From Desulfobacteraceae bacterium (lineage in GTDB: Bacteria > Desulfobacterota > Desulfobacteria > Desulfobacterales > Desulfosalsimonadaceae), in NCBI GenBank assembly GCA_027353395.1, contig DAIEHU010000012.1, positions 1 through 18,437 of the forward strand: DNA of 18,437 nt, given 5' to 3'. The position numbers were made by a program, and so were the translations under genes. A model generated the notes under the pieces. That model worked only from the letters and a program-made list of their open reading frames with translations. It ran no database searches and had not been told where the DNA came from. Below, in pieces: positions 1 to 7,720 of the stretch (position 1 is the stretch's first letter; each line of letters opens with the position of its first letter).

Positions 1-1092
1 CCTGCTCAAAAATTTTATTGAGCGGTCCGGTGGTGATCCGGGTGGCGTATTGGTCGTATACGCTATCCACCAGGTCAAAATTTTGGGCACCCGGTGCCCG
101 GTCAGGGCTGAAACGGCCATCACCGGCGCGAAACTTAAAAATTTGGCTTCCATTCGCAGTGTTTCAACAAATTTTTTGAATGTCGCGGTGTCTTTTTCCA
201 CAATATCCCATTTGTTCAGCACAAAGATGCAGCCGCACCCGCGCTCGAAAGCGTACCCCGCGATTTTCACATCCTGATCCGTCACGCCGTCATGGGCGTC
301 TAAAATAATCAGTGCGATATCACACCGTTCGATGCTTTGAAGGGCTTTGATAATAGAAATTTTTTCAATTTTATCAGAGACTTGTTTTTTACGGCGGATG
401 CCTGCGGTATCAATCAGCAGGTAGTCCCGGCCGTTTATGGTAAAGGCGGTGTCGATGGAATCCCGGGTAGTGCCGGGAATTTCAGACACAATGACCCGGT
501 TTTCGCCAAGGATTCGGTTGATGAGGGAGGATTTTCCCGCATTGGGCCGGCCGATAATGGCGATTTTGATCACGTCCGGCGTTTCTTCAACCGGTGCCGG
601 CGGCAAGGCTGCCACCAGCGCGTCCAGAAAGTCGGGAACCCCGTACCCATGCTCCGCGGACACCGGATAAAAGGTGTCGATTCCCAGCCGGTAAAATTCG
701 CTTAGGCTTTCTTCCCGTTCATACCCGTCGATTTTGTTGATGGCATAAAACACCGGGCAGGACACAGTGCGGAGAATCTCAATCAGCTCATTGTCAAAGG
801 GCGAAATCCCGTGCTTGCCGTCCAGCAGCAGAACCACCGCATCGGCATCCCGGATGGCCTGACGGACCTGTTCCCGGCTCAGGGAAGAAAAATCATCCTC
901 CTCCCGGCTTGAAAAACCACCGGTATCGACAATGGAAAATTCAACTTCGTTCCAGATGGCGGATCCGTAATGGCGGTCGCGGGTCACGCCGGGAAAATCA
1001 TCCACCAGCGCGTCTTTTGTTTTGGTGATCCGGTTAAATAATGTGGATTTGCCGGCATTGGGACGGCCGACAATGGCTACAACAGGTTTCAT
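1..1092 (-). CDS. der: Ribosome assembly GTPase Der (EngA), 3'-truncated by the window edge, with an apparent frameshift
   Basis: Der is a double-GTPase needed for late assembly of the 50S ribosomal subunit. Translating the minus strand from the ATG at 1092 gives MKPVVAIVGRPNAGKSTLFN at the N-terminus. A first G domain follows (GRPNAGKST P-loop, VDTGGF switch, NKID), then a second (GRPNAGKSS, DTAGIRRK, NKWD). Two consecutive G domains are diagnostic of the family. The frame holds as far as SALTGHRVPKI, at about position 85. It then becomes LTWWIAYTTN, which is not Der-like, while the neighbouring frame continues with the expected DLVDSVYDQYATRITTGPLN. One base therefore appears to be missing in the AAAATTTT run at 77-84. 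The KH-like C-terminal domain lies outside the window. The gene sits downstream of the folate cyclo-ligase gene on the same strand, with a repeat between them. Identity is near certain; whether the frameshift is real or a sequencing/assembly error is open. Confidence 0.93.
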   Translation of the reverse strand, partial: MKPVVAIVGRPNAGKSTLFNRITKTKDALVDDFPGVTRDRHYGSAIWNEVEFSIVDTGGFSSREEDDFSSLSREQVRQAIRDADAVVLLLDGKHGISPFDNELIEILRTVSCPVFYAINKIDGYEREESLSEFYRLGIDTFYPVSAEHGYGVPDFLDALVAALPPAPVEETPDVIKIAIIGRPNAGKSSLINRILGENRVIVSEIPGTTRDSIDTAFTINGRDYLLIDTAGIRRKKQVSDKIEKISIIKALQSIERCDIALIILDAHDGVTDQDVKIAGYAFERGCGCIFVLNKWDIVEKDTATFKKFVETLRMEAKFLSFAPVMAVSALTGHRVPKILTWWIAYTTNTPPGSPPDRSIKFLSR

Positions 1093-1104
1093 GGCGCCTT
1101 TTAA

Positions 1105-1266
1105 ATTTGATGGATTCGTAAAAAGTCGATTTTGGTGGGGCGGATTTGTAAAATGTTCGCAGGCAAGGCGCGCAAATCTTGAGGAGTGAGGCGTACTTAT
1201 CGTACGCCGCAACGACGAAAGATGCAGCGCAACGCAGCATGTGGACTTTTTACGAAGCCGTCAAAT
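1105..1266. repeat. 162-bp MITE-like intergenic repeat with 23-bp inverted ends
   Basis: The left end (1105-1127) and right end (1244-1266) are inverted copies that match at 21 of 23 positions; both contain TTCGTAAAAAGTC. In the centre is a perfect 7-bp hairpin, GGCGTAC (1190-1196), loop TTATC, GTACGCC (1202-1208). Imperfect complementarity continues on both sides, for example GCGC..ATCTT on the left against AGAT..GCGC on the right. A degenerate direct copy of the end sequence lies at about 1142-1160. No protein is encoded. The right end covers the stop codon of the folate cyclo-ligase gene (1261-1263), and the left end stops 12 bp before the der start codon. In RNA form it could fold into a long hairpin between the two genes. 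Class is inferred from structure only; no second copy is in the window. Confidence 0.7.
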
Positions 1267-1848
1267 CTTATAAATAATCCGTTTATCCGTAATGATGATA
1301 TCCACGTATTTGTCATGGGATTCCATGGGAACCTGCTGGGTCATTTGGTCTTCAAGCGCACAGGCGATTTTTCGGGCGGTGACGGGCAGCCTGGACATGA
1401 TGCGGTCGTAACGGCCGGAGCCGATGCCCAGCCGCCCTCCCTTTTCATCAAACGCGATTCCCGGAATGATGGCGATATCGATATCATCGATGGGAACGGA
1501 TTTGCAGCGATCCGGGTCCGGTTCCAGAATATTAAGGGGACCGGGCTTGAGGTCCGTGTCAATATTGGCGACTTTGTACAGTTTGGCACCGTTGCTTTCA
1601 GTGCGGAAAAGCGGAAGGACGATATTCTTGGTGGCTTCGCTGCATCGCTTTAATATATTGCGAGTGTCCATTTCATGGGGGTGGTTGATATATAAAAGCA
1701 TGACCTCGGCTTCCCGGAAATTGGCGAAATCAAACAACTGTTCTTCAATCTGGCCGCATCTGGACATGATTTCTTTTTTGGAAAGTGCATCCAGTTTTTC
1801 TTCCACCTGGCTTCTGATTTCTTGTTTTCTTGTTTTTAAATTTTCCAT
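1261..1848 (-). CDS. 5-formyltetrahydrofolate cyclo-ligase (MTHFS)
   Basis: This 195-residue protein is the usual length for the family. The enzyme uses ATP to convert 5-formyl-THF to 5,10-methenyl-THF in cytoplasmic one-carbon metabolism. The N-terminus has the basic R-K-x-x-R-type helix (KTRKQEIRSQ). The signature loop GIAFDEKGGRLGIGSGRYDR is at residues 130-149 (family form G-x-x-FD-x-x-G-x-RLG-x-G-x-G-x-YDR), and the C-terminal PMESHDKYVD holds the conserved HD at 178-179. Family members usually have Tyr-Tyr-Asp where this one reads Arg-Tyr-Asp. The ATG at 1848 is preceded by GGAG with 7-nt spacing, which supports this start. The stop codon lies inside the right inverted repeat of the adjacent element. 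The gene diverges from serS and is followed by der on the same strand, so the two may be co-transcribed. Confidence 0.93.
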   Translation of the reverse strand: MENLKTRKQEIRSQVEEKLDALSKKEIMSRCGQIEEQLFDFANFREAEVMLLYINHPHEMDTRNILKRCSEATKNIVLPLFRTESNGAKLYKVANIDTDLKPGPLNILEPDPDRCKSVPIDDIDIAIIPGIAFDEKGGRLGIGSGRYDRIMSRLPVTARKIACALEDQMTQQVPMESHDKYVDIIITDKRIIYKI

Positions 1849-1875
1849 GTAACGGCTCCATTTTCTGTGTTTTCC

Positions 1876-1906
1876 ATTATATTATGGGACGCTGCCATAA
1901 TATAAT
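1876..1906. promoter_or_regulatory. Perfect 12-bp inverted repeat in the folate/serS divergent region
   Basis: ATTATATTATGG (1876-1887) and CCATAATATAAT (1895-1906) are exact inverted copies around a 7-bp GC-rich centre (GACGCTG). The site lies 28 bp upstream of the cyclo-ligase start codon, probably in its leader. It could be an operator or an RNA hairpin; there is no T-run after it, so a terminator is unlikely. Confidence 0.5.
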
Positions 1907-1910
1907 CTCA

Positions 1911-1943
1911 TGTATCATTTTTACCATATCCAATTATGATACA
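1911..1943. promoter_or_regulatory. Spaced inverted repeat TGTATCAT-N17-ATGATACA
   Basis: Two perfect 8-bp half-sites in inverted orientation (1911-1918 and 1936-1943) are separated by 17 bp, in an AT-rich intergenic stretch between divergent genes. On the minus strand a possible cyclo-ligase promoter overlaps it: TTGCAA at 1946-1951, a 17-bp spacer, then TATGGT at 1923-1928. That arrangement would suit a repressor site, but no cognate regulator is encoded nearby. Confidence 0.35.
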
Positions 1944-1957
1944 AATTGCAATAATCA

Positions 1958-1986
1958 TTGACGTATAATATGCCTCATGATAATTT
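1958..1986 (+). promoter_or_regulatory. Candidate sigma70-type promoter for serS
   Basis: TTGACG (1958-1963) is followed by a 17-bp spacer and TAATTT (1981-1986). The predicted transcript would begin about 50 nt before the serS ATG. A TATAAT at 1964-1969 is an alternative -10 but has no good -35 at the right distance. Called from consensus only. Confidence 0.4.
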
Positions 1987-2042
1987 TTATTATTTTAGAA
2001 AAGTAAAAATGAATATAAATTCATACTCATAATAGGTACGGT

Positions 2043-3317
2043 ATGCTGGAAATCAAGTATGTAAGGCAAAATTTATCAGAAGTTTACAGTGCTTTAAAAA
2101 ATAGGGGGGATTCGGCGGACCTGGAGGCATTTCAGGCGGCTGAAATCTCCCGCCGGGAAATGCTGGCGGAAATAGAGGAATTGCGTCATCGGCGGAATGT
2201 GGTTTCCGATGAAATCGCGGGAATGAAAAAAAGGGGGAAAGACGCGGGGGACCGGGTCGCACAGATGCGGGAAGTGTCCGGCCGCATTAAAGCCCTCGAA
2301 AAGTCGCTGGCCGAAAGTGAAGAAATTCTTCAGGAAATTTTGATTCGGCTGCCCAATATTCCCCATCCGTCCGTGCCGGTGGGTAAAGATGAAGCGGACA
2401 ATCCCGTCAACAGGGTGGTGGGAACGCCGCGGGTCTTTGATTTTACCCCCAAAGCCCACTGGACCATCGGTGAAGACCTGAAAATTCTGGATTTTGAACG
2501 CGCATCCAAAATCACGGGCGCGCGGTTTCCCCTGCTTTTCGGGGCTGGGGCCAGGATGGAAAGGGCGCTCATCAATTTCATGCTGGAACTCCATACCACC
2601 GAACACGGGTATACGGAAGTATTGCCGCCCTTTATCGTGAACCGGAAAACCATGACCGGCACCGGGCAGTTGCCCAAGTTCCAGGAGGATTTGTTTAAAC
2701 TGGAGAACTGGGACTATTTTCTGATCCCCACCGCCGAAGTGCCGGTGACCAATATTTATCAGGATGAAATCCTGGAAGAAGACCAGTTGCCCATTTGTTA
2801 TACCGCCTGCACCCCGTGTTTCCGGTCGGAAGCCGGTTCCTACGGCAAGGACACCCGGGGGCTCATCCGCCAGCACCAGTTCAACAAGGTGGAGATGGTG
2901 AAATTTACCACTCCGGAGACTTCCTATGACGAGCTGGAACATCTTGTTTTGAATGCAGAAACCGTGTTGCAGCGGCTGGATCTGCCATACCGGGTCATCA
3001 CCCTTTGCACCGGCGATTTGGGGTTTTCCGCAGCAAAAACCTATGATATTGAAGTGTGGATGCCGGCACAGGACAAATACCGGGAAATCTCATCGTGCAG
3101 TAATTTTGAAGGGTTCCAGGCCCGGCGCGCCGGTATCCGGTTTAAGCGCAAGGACAAAAAAGGGACCGAGCCGGTCCATACGTTAAACGGTTCCGGGCTG
3201 GCGGTGGGCCGGACTTTGGCCGCGATCCTTGAAAATTATCAGCAGGCGGACGGCTCCGTGGTGGTTCCCGAAGCGCTGAGGCCCTATATGGGGGGCAGGG
3301 AAGTGATAGAACTATAG
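2043..3317 (+). CDS. serS: Seryl-tRNA synthetase
   Basis: The product charges tRNA-Ser (and tRNA-Sec where present) with serine in the cytoplasm. At 424 residues it is full length for the bacterial class IIa enzyme. Residues 1-110 or so form the charged antiparallel coiled-coil arm that binds the tRNA long variable arm. The catalytic domain contains GARMERALINFMLELH, TAEVPVTN (from about 230), the motif 2 segment CFRSEAGSYGKDTRG (from 259) and the motif 3 segment NGSGLAVGRTLAAILENYQ (from 382). A weak AGG lies 6 nt upstream of the ATG. The next gene starts 35 bp downstream with no terminator between, so serS probably heads an operon with the threonine synthase and LysM genes. No T-box leader is visible upstream. 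Confidence 0.98.
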   Translation: MLEIKYVRQNLSEVYSALKNRGDSADLEAFQAAEISRREMLAEIEELRHRRNVVSDEIAGMKKRGKDAGDRVAQMREVSGRIKALEKSLAESEEILQEILIRLPNIPHPSVPVGKDEADNPVNRVVGTPRVFDFTPKAHWTIGEDLKILDFERASKITGARFPLLFGAGARMERALINFMLELHTTEHGYTEVLPPFIVNRKTMTGTGQLPKFQEDLFKLENWDYFLIPTAEVPVTNIYQDEILEEDQLPICYTACTPCFRSEAGSYGKDTRGLIRQHQFNKVEMVKFTTPETSYDELEHLVLNAETVLQRLDLPYRVITLCTGDLGFSAAKTYDIEVWMPAQDKYREISSCSNFEGFQARRAGIRFKRKDKKGTEPVHTLNGSGLAVGRTLAAILENYQQADGSVVVPEALRPYMGGREVIEL

Positions 3318-3352
3318 CCAATTTAATCCTGTTTGTTTTGAGGTGATCTTTC

Positions 3353-4855
3353 GTGAAACCATCCGATTTTCCAGCCCATATCCAGCCCAATCTGATCCCT
3401 GAACCCTCCGGCGCATTGATCTATCGCTGCCTGGGATGCGGGGAGGAATTCGGCATCGAGAAGCTTCTTTACACTTGCCCCGCCTGCGGCCAGGTGCTGC
3501 TGCTGCAAGACCCGGCGTTTGACCGGCTCAAGAAAATTCCCGGCCCCATGTGGCGGCAGATCTTTGATTACCGGAAAATGCTTAATATCCCGGCCTTAAA
3601 AGGGATTTATCTGTTTCATGAGTTTATCGGCCCGGTCATGCCCCTGGAGTCCGTGGTTTACTTAGGTGAAGGGCATACTCCGGTGGTGGCGGCCAACGCC
3701 CGGATGCAGGAAATGGCTGGCTTACGGTTTTATTTTAAAAATGACGGCCAGAACCCCAGCGCCTCGTTCAAGGACCGGGGGATGGCATCCGCCCTCAGCT
3801 ATATTCAATACCTGATTGGGCAGGGGCACATATCCGATGTGCTGGCGGTTTGCGCATCCACCGGCGACACATCGGCGGCAGCGGCCCTGTATTCGTCCTA
3901 TCTGGATCAAAAAGTCAAATCCGCGGTGCTCCTGCCCCACCGGAAAGTGACCCCCCAGCAACTGGCCCAGCCTTTGGGATCCGGGGCCGCGGTGTTTGAA
4001 ATCCCCGGCGTGTTTGACGACTGCATGAAAATTGTGGAAGATTTGTCGGAAAATTACCATGTGGCGCTCTTAAATTCAAAAAACGCCTGGCGGATTCTGG
4101 GCCAGGAATCCTATTCCTATGAGATCGCCCAGGCGTTTGAATATGATATGAGGGACAAGGTGGTGGTGGTCCCCATCGGCAATGCCGGAAACATCACCGC
4201 CGTCATCAGCGGGTTCCTGAAATTTTATGAAACCGGCATTATCGACACGCTGCCGAAAGTCATCGGAGTCCAGTCCAGCCACGCCAATCCAGTGTACAAG
4301 TATTACCTGGAGCCCGACCCCGCACGGCGCCGGTTTGAGGCCGTCACGGTCCGGCCCAGCGTGGCCCAGGCCGCCATGATCGGCAATCCGGTATCCATGC
4401 CCCGGGTGATTCATCTGGTGGACGCGTACAATAAAAAAGCCGGGCGGCAAAACGTGTTTGTGGTGGAGGTGGCGGAGCAGGACATTATGGATTGCCAGCT
4501 GACCGCCAACCGCAACGGTCATGTGGCCTGCACCCACGGCGGCGAATGCTTGGCCGGCCTGATTCAGGCCCGGAAAAACGGCCTGGTGGAAGGTCATGAG
4601 ACGGCTATTCTCGATTCCACGGCCCACGCCCTGAAATTCTCCGGATTCCAGGAAATGTATTTTGAAAATGATTTCCCGCCGGAATATGAAGTGACGCCGA
4701 AATCCCGGCTGGTCAACACGCCCCGGCTTATCTGCCCGTCCGATCTGGAACATGTGCCGGAGCCGGGTAAACCACTCTCCGGGGACAACCTGGCGTATTT
4801 TGTTCACCGGATATCCGAAGAAATAGCCAGCTTGCTGGAATTGCAAAAGGTGTGA
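3353..4855 (+). CDS. thrC: Threonine synthase (PLP-dependent)
   Basis: The enzyme converts O-phospho-L-homoserine to L-threonine and phosphate, the last step of threonine synthesis. The 500-residue protein opens with a rubredoxin-like zinc ribbon (Cys26/29 and Cys42/45). The PLP-lysine motif NPSASFKDRG follows, with Lys140 as the expected Schiff-base residue. Further family features are CASTGDTSAAAA (substrate/phosphate loop), PIGNAGNITA and HGGECLAGLIQA. The zinc ribbon and length fit the longer threonine synthase subgroup; another fold-type II PLP enzyme is a less likely reading. The start is GTG at 3353, chosen because GAGGTGAT lies 5 nt upstream. The gene follows serS closely, and its last codons overlap a possible GTG start of the next gene (GTGTGA at 4850-4855), suggesting translational coupling. 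Confidence 0.9.
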   Translation: MKPSDFPAHIQPNLIPEPSGALIYRCLGCGEEFGIEKLLYTCPACGQVLLLQDPAFDRLKKIPGPMWRQIFDYRKMLNIPALKGIYLFHEFIGPVMPLESVVYLGEGHTPVVAANARMQEMAGLRFYFKNDGQNPSASFKDRGMASALSYIQYLIGQGHISDVLAVCASTGDTSAAAALYSSYLDQKVKSAVLLPHRKVTPQQLAQPLGSGAAVFEIPGVFDDCMKIVEDLSENYHVALLNSKNAWRILGQESYSYEIAQAFEYDMRDKVVVVPIGNAGNITAVISGFLKFYETGIIDTLPKVIGVQSSHANPVYKYYLEPDPARRRFEAVTVRPSVAQAAMIGNPVSMPRVIHLVDAYNKKAGRQNVFVVEVAEQDIMDCQLTANRNGHVACTHGGECLAGLIQARKNGLVEGHETAILDSTAHALKFSGFQEMYFENDFPPEYEVTPKSRLVNTPRLICPSDLEHVPEPGKPLSGDNLAYFVHRISEEIASLLELQKV

Positions 4856-4860
4856 CCCGG

Positions 4861-6864
4861 ATGAAATCCAGAGCCGTTCTTGCAGCCATACTGATTTTGA
4901 CCGGCGGGATGATTGTGAACCCGTCGGCGTGGAGCGAATTTCTTCAAAAAAAATTCATCATATGCAAGGATCAGGGCCGGGATATCCTGTGTGATCCCGT
5001 GGTGGTGCAAAAGAATGATTTCGTCATCCGACTCTTTAAACAAAAAGGAGAGATCGCCTATAGCGATTTTCCCAAGTTCCTGGCGATTTTCAAGCGGCTG
5101 AATCCGGAGGTGCAGGATATTGACCTGATTTATCCCGGTCAGCGGGTGATGGTCCCGCTGAAGATCGTTGAACCGGGTACGCTGGAAGGCCAAGCCACGG
5201 GAACTGTCTCCATGCCGCTTATCACCATCACCAATCTCCCCGCGCAGATTCAGCAGAATTCCATGCGCTATGTGGTTCTGGAGGGCGATAGTGTGTCTTC
5301 CCTCATTTGCCGGACATTTGGCCGTCTCAGCACCCGGTCATACAAAGAAGTTCTTGAAATTTTTAAATATTTAAATCCAGAGATCGAGGATTTGAACCTG
5401 ATCCGCGCCGGCCAGACCATTCAACTGCCAACCCAGAAAGTCATGGATGCATCCTGGTATCCGGAATTGTTTGACCGGTCCGGGAATCTGGTGGTGCGGC
5501 AAGAAAAGCCGGCGGCGGTCAAAAAGCCGGTGAACCCATTTCAGCCCGTGGCAGTCCCCAAAGAAGTGCGGGTTAAAATAGCGCCTCCCGCCGTGGCGCC
5601 TCCTGCCCCGGCGCCGCCGTCTCCCAAATCCCTTCCTGTGTTATTGGAACCCATCACGCGAATACCCCGGCCTGTGATTGTCAAAGCGCCGCCAGCCCCC
5701 ATCGTCAGAACCGCGCCAGCCCCAGTCCCTGTTGCAAAAACACTTCCACTGGAAAAGCCCAAAGAAAAAAAGGCGATTACGCCGCCGCCGGTGGAAGCCC
5801 GCCAGCCCCTGCCGTCCATATTTAAAAAAGCGGCTGGTATTTTTAACGCCAATTTGCTGGATAAGGGGGAATACTTTTTTCCAAGGTCTGGAAGCGAGGA
5901 TTTGCGGGTGGACCTTTCAGCAACCCCGGTGATGGAATTTCCATCGGGATTCCGGCTGATTTTTGCAAAACAGAATGCGCTGTCAACTCAGGATCAGAAG
6001 GTCATTACCGCATTCTGGAAAAACGCCGGCGTCGTCACCCTGTCTTATGATGCGCCCCTTCGGGAACTGCTGTCGGCCATATGCCGGGCGATTGATCCCG
6101 TGGGATGCGAAAATCATATCGTCTTTAATGACAACGGAGTGGCCGTGTCTGTTCGAGGGGATTATATTTTTGACGCCATTGGTTCCGCAGGCAAAACCTG
6201 CGTGACGCTCATTGATGGGGATGCCCAGCGCATGGTCGACCCCATAAGACGATATCTTATGGAAAAACAGATAGTTATCAGAGAATGGATTGACAGTGAA
6301 AGTTTTTTCGGGCAGGTTCGGGAGATGGGCGGCAAAACCATGACAACGCCTTTTCCGCCGCTCCGGTTAACGCTTGAAACCGCACATCCTGATGGATTTG
6401 TGAAAGAATTCGCCACCGCGCTTGGGCTCCGGTATCAGGAAAAGGTTGAGATCACATTCCCATATGCGGGGTTTCAGGTCAAGGCATACGCCAACCTGTT
6501 ATCCGTCGACCGGGGCCGGGAAGTGCTGGTCGATTTCGGCGATATTCAGGGAGACGCCATAAAATCCATTGAAGCCTCGGGCTTTCAGGTGCTGCAGATC
6601 AAACCGCAACAGGATGCCGCATCCATCGTCAGCGCGATTCTTTCTTGCCTGCCGGTGCGGCAGCAGGAAAATCCGGTGTTCTGGGCGGCGGAAAGACCCG
6701 AATCGCATAACACGCGTTTTCAGATTCCCGGCCGGTTGATTTCTCTGGCCGCCGATCACGGGCAGCAGGGTCTGCTGTTGACCGGCTTGGCGCTGAATAA
6801 GAATTTGCTGGCGTTTCTGGCCCAGGCCGGCATCCGGGTGGCGCAAATCAGTACCCATTATTAA
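4861..6864 (+). CDS. Exported LysM-domain, proline-rich protein with an unassigned C-terminal region
   Basis: The 667-residue protein is probably periplasmic or envelope-bound; no enzyme motif is recognised. It begins MKSRAVLAAILILTGGMIV, a signal-peptide or anchor-like hydrophobic stretch. Two LysM-like segments follow at about residues 56-100 and 137-193. Both end in the same pattern: I-F-K-x-L-N-P-E-(V/I)-x-D-(I/L)-(D/N)-L-I-x-x-G-Q-x-(V/I), then Leu-Pro or Val-Pro, consistent with peptidoglycan binding. Residues ~215-320 are rich in Pro, Ala and Lys and are probably an extended linker. The remaining ~345 residues form a mixed alpha/beta region I cannot assign. ATG 4861 is preferred over the overlapping GTG at 4852 because AAAAGG (4845-4850) is 10 nt upstream of the ATG but only 1 nt from the GTG. 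Operon position behind serS and thrC gives no functional clue; the following lipoprotein is the more likely partner. Confidence 0.8.
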   Translation: MKSRAVLAAILILTGGMIVNPSAWSEFLQKKFIICKDQGRDILCDPVVVQKNDFVIRLFKQKGEIAYSDFPKFLAIFKRLNPEVQDIDLIYPGQRVMVPLKIVEPGTLEGQATGTVSMPLITITNLPAQIQQNSMRYVVLEGDSVSSLICRTFGRLSTRSYKEVLEIFKYLNPEIEDLNLIRAGQTIQLPTQKVMDASWYPELFDRSGNLVVRQEKPAAVKKPVNPFQPVAVPKEVRVKIAPPAVAPPAPAPPSPKSLPVLLEPITRIPRPVIVKAPPAPIVRTAPAPVPVAKTLPLEKPKEKKAITPPPVEARQPLPSIFKKAAGIFNANLLDKGEYFFPRSGSEDLRVDLSATPVMEFPSGFRLIFAKQNALSTQDQKVITAFWKNAGVVTLSYDAPLRELLSAICRAIDPVGCENHIVFNDNGVAVSVRGDYIFDAIGSAGKTCVTLIDGDAQRMVDPIRRYLMEKQIVIREWIDSESFFGQVREMGGKTMTTPFPPLRLTLETAHPDGFVKEFATALGLRYQEKVEITFPYAGFQVKAYANLLSVDRGREVLVDFGDIQGDAIKSIEASGFQVLQIKPQQDAASIVSAILSCLPVRQQENPVFWAAERPESHNTRFQIPGRLISLAADHGQQGLLLTGLALNKNLLAFLAQAGIRVAQISTHY

Positions 6865-6955
6865 CGGCCTTGGGGGATACAGGTATTCCGGCGTGGATTT
6901 CCATGAACAGTCTGCGTTTGCCATGACCCGTATCCTGACTTTAAGGAGTAATCAT

Positions 6956-7720
6956 ATGAAAAAATCGCTGAAGTTGTGTTTTTTGCTGATGATGGCATTA
7001 TTTTTCTTGACGGCCTGCGCTTCCGGTCAAAAAAATGTAAAAAAACAGCAGGCGGAAGCCATCCGGAATTTAGGCGAGGCATATATGGCGCAGGACGCCT
7101 ATACAATGGCGTTGAGGGAATTTTTGAAAGCAGAAAGCATTTACGCCAATGACCCCTATCTGCAGGATGATCTGGGGGTGGCGTATATGGCCAAGGGAAG
7201 CATGGACAATGCGGTGGCGCATTTCAAAAAGGCGTTGAAAATCAATCCGAAGTATTCGCCGGCGCGCAACAATCTCGGCTCCGCCTATATGGAGATGGAA
7301 AAATGGGAGGAAGCCATTGAATGTTTTAACCTTGTGAAAGCGGATCTGCTCTATGGGACGCCGCATTATCCCCTGACCAATCTGGGTTTTGTTTATTACA
7401 AACTGAAAGATTACGATCAGGCGGTCAAAAATTATCAGGAAGCGATAGATGTCGCGCCCAATTTCCCCATGGCGTTTCATGGGCTGGGGCTGGTATATAT
7501 GGCCATGGGAAAAAATTCGGATGCGGTCGCCGCGCTTCAATCCGCCGTGGAAAAAGCGCCGAAAGAGGGGCCGATTTATATGGATCTCGGTAAGGCCTAT
7601 CAGCAGTCCGGGGAGTATAATAAAGCCTACGATGCATTCAATAAAGCCGCTGAACTGGCAAAAGACGCCAAATCCAAAACCGAAGCCCTGGATGCGGCGA
7701 AAAAGGTGTGGACCCATTAG
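6956..7720 (+). CDS. TPR-repeat outer-membrane lipoprotein, PilF/Tgl-like
   Basis: The 254-residue protein begins MKKSLKLCFLLMMALFFLTAC, a lipoprotein signal peptide whose lipobox LTAC makes Cys21 the expected lipidation site. Ser at +3 does not suggest inner-membrane retention. The mature part is built of about five to six tetratricopeptide repeats, for example LGVAYMAKGSMDNAVAHFKK and LGFVYYKLKDYDQAVKNYQE, nearly to the end. Size, lipobox and repeat number match PilF/PilW/Tgl lipoproteins, which help secretin multimers assemble in type IV pilus systems. That specific role is inference, since no pilus genes are in view. ATG 6956 is chosen because AAGGAG (6943-6948) lies 7 nt upstream; the frame remains open further upstream but lacks a ribosome site. 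The stop (7718-7720) overlaps the stop of the convergent gene. Confidence 0.85.
   Translation: MKKSLKLCFLLMMALFFLTACASGQKNVKKQQAEAIRNLGEAYMAQDAYTMALREFLKAESIYANDPYLQDDLGVAYMAKGSMDNAVAHFKKALKINPKYSPARNNLGSAYMEMEKWEEAIECFNLVKADLLYGTPHYPLTNLGFVYYKLKDYDQAVKNYQEAIDVAPNFPMAFHGLGLVYMAMGKNSDAVAALQSAVEKAPKEGPIYMDLGKAYQQSGEYNKAYDAFNKAAELAKDAKSKTEALDAAKKVWTH

Noticed and set aside
337..705. Plus-strand open frames over der
   Set aside because: They are shadows of the der coding sequence; the minus-strand translation gives all GTPase motifs.
1849..2042. Possible 6S RNA gene beside the folate cyclo-ligase gene, or T-box leader for serS
   Set aside because: In some proteobacteria ssrS lies next to this gene, but the region is too short and AT-rich and lacks a long double-hairpin layout. 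No T-box sequence or specifier hairpin is visible.
2094..2942. 282-codon minus-strand open frame inside serS
   Set aside because: Its translation is low-complexity (rich in G, F, H, P) and mirrors the codon usage of serS, whose protein is unmistakable. The same holds for 4076-4846 within thrC, 7070-7717 within the TPR gene and 10565-11290 within the CoA-transferase gene.
6893..6955. Longer N-terminus for the TPR lipoprotein
   Set aside because: The upstream 21 codons would place a polar segment before a clear lipoprotein signal peptide, and the only good ribosome site precedes ATG 6956.
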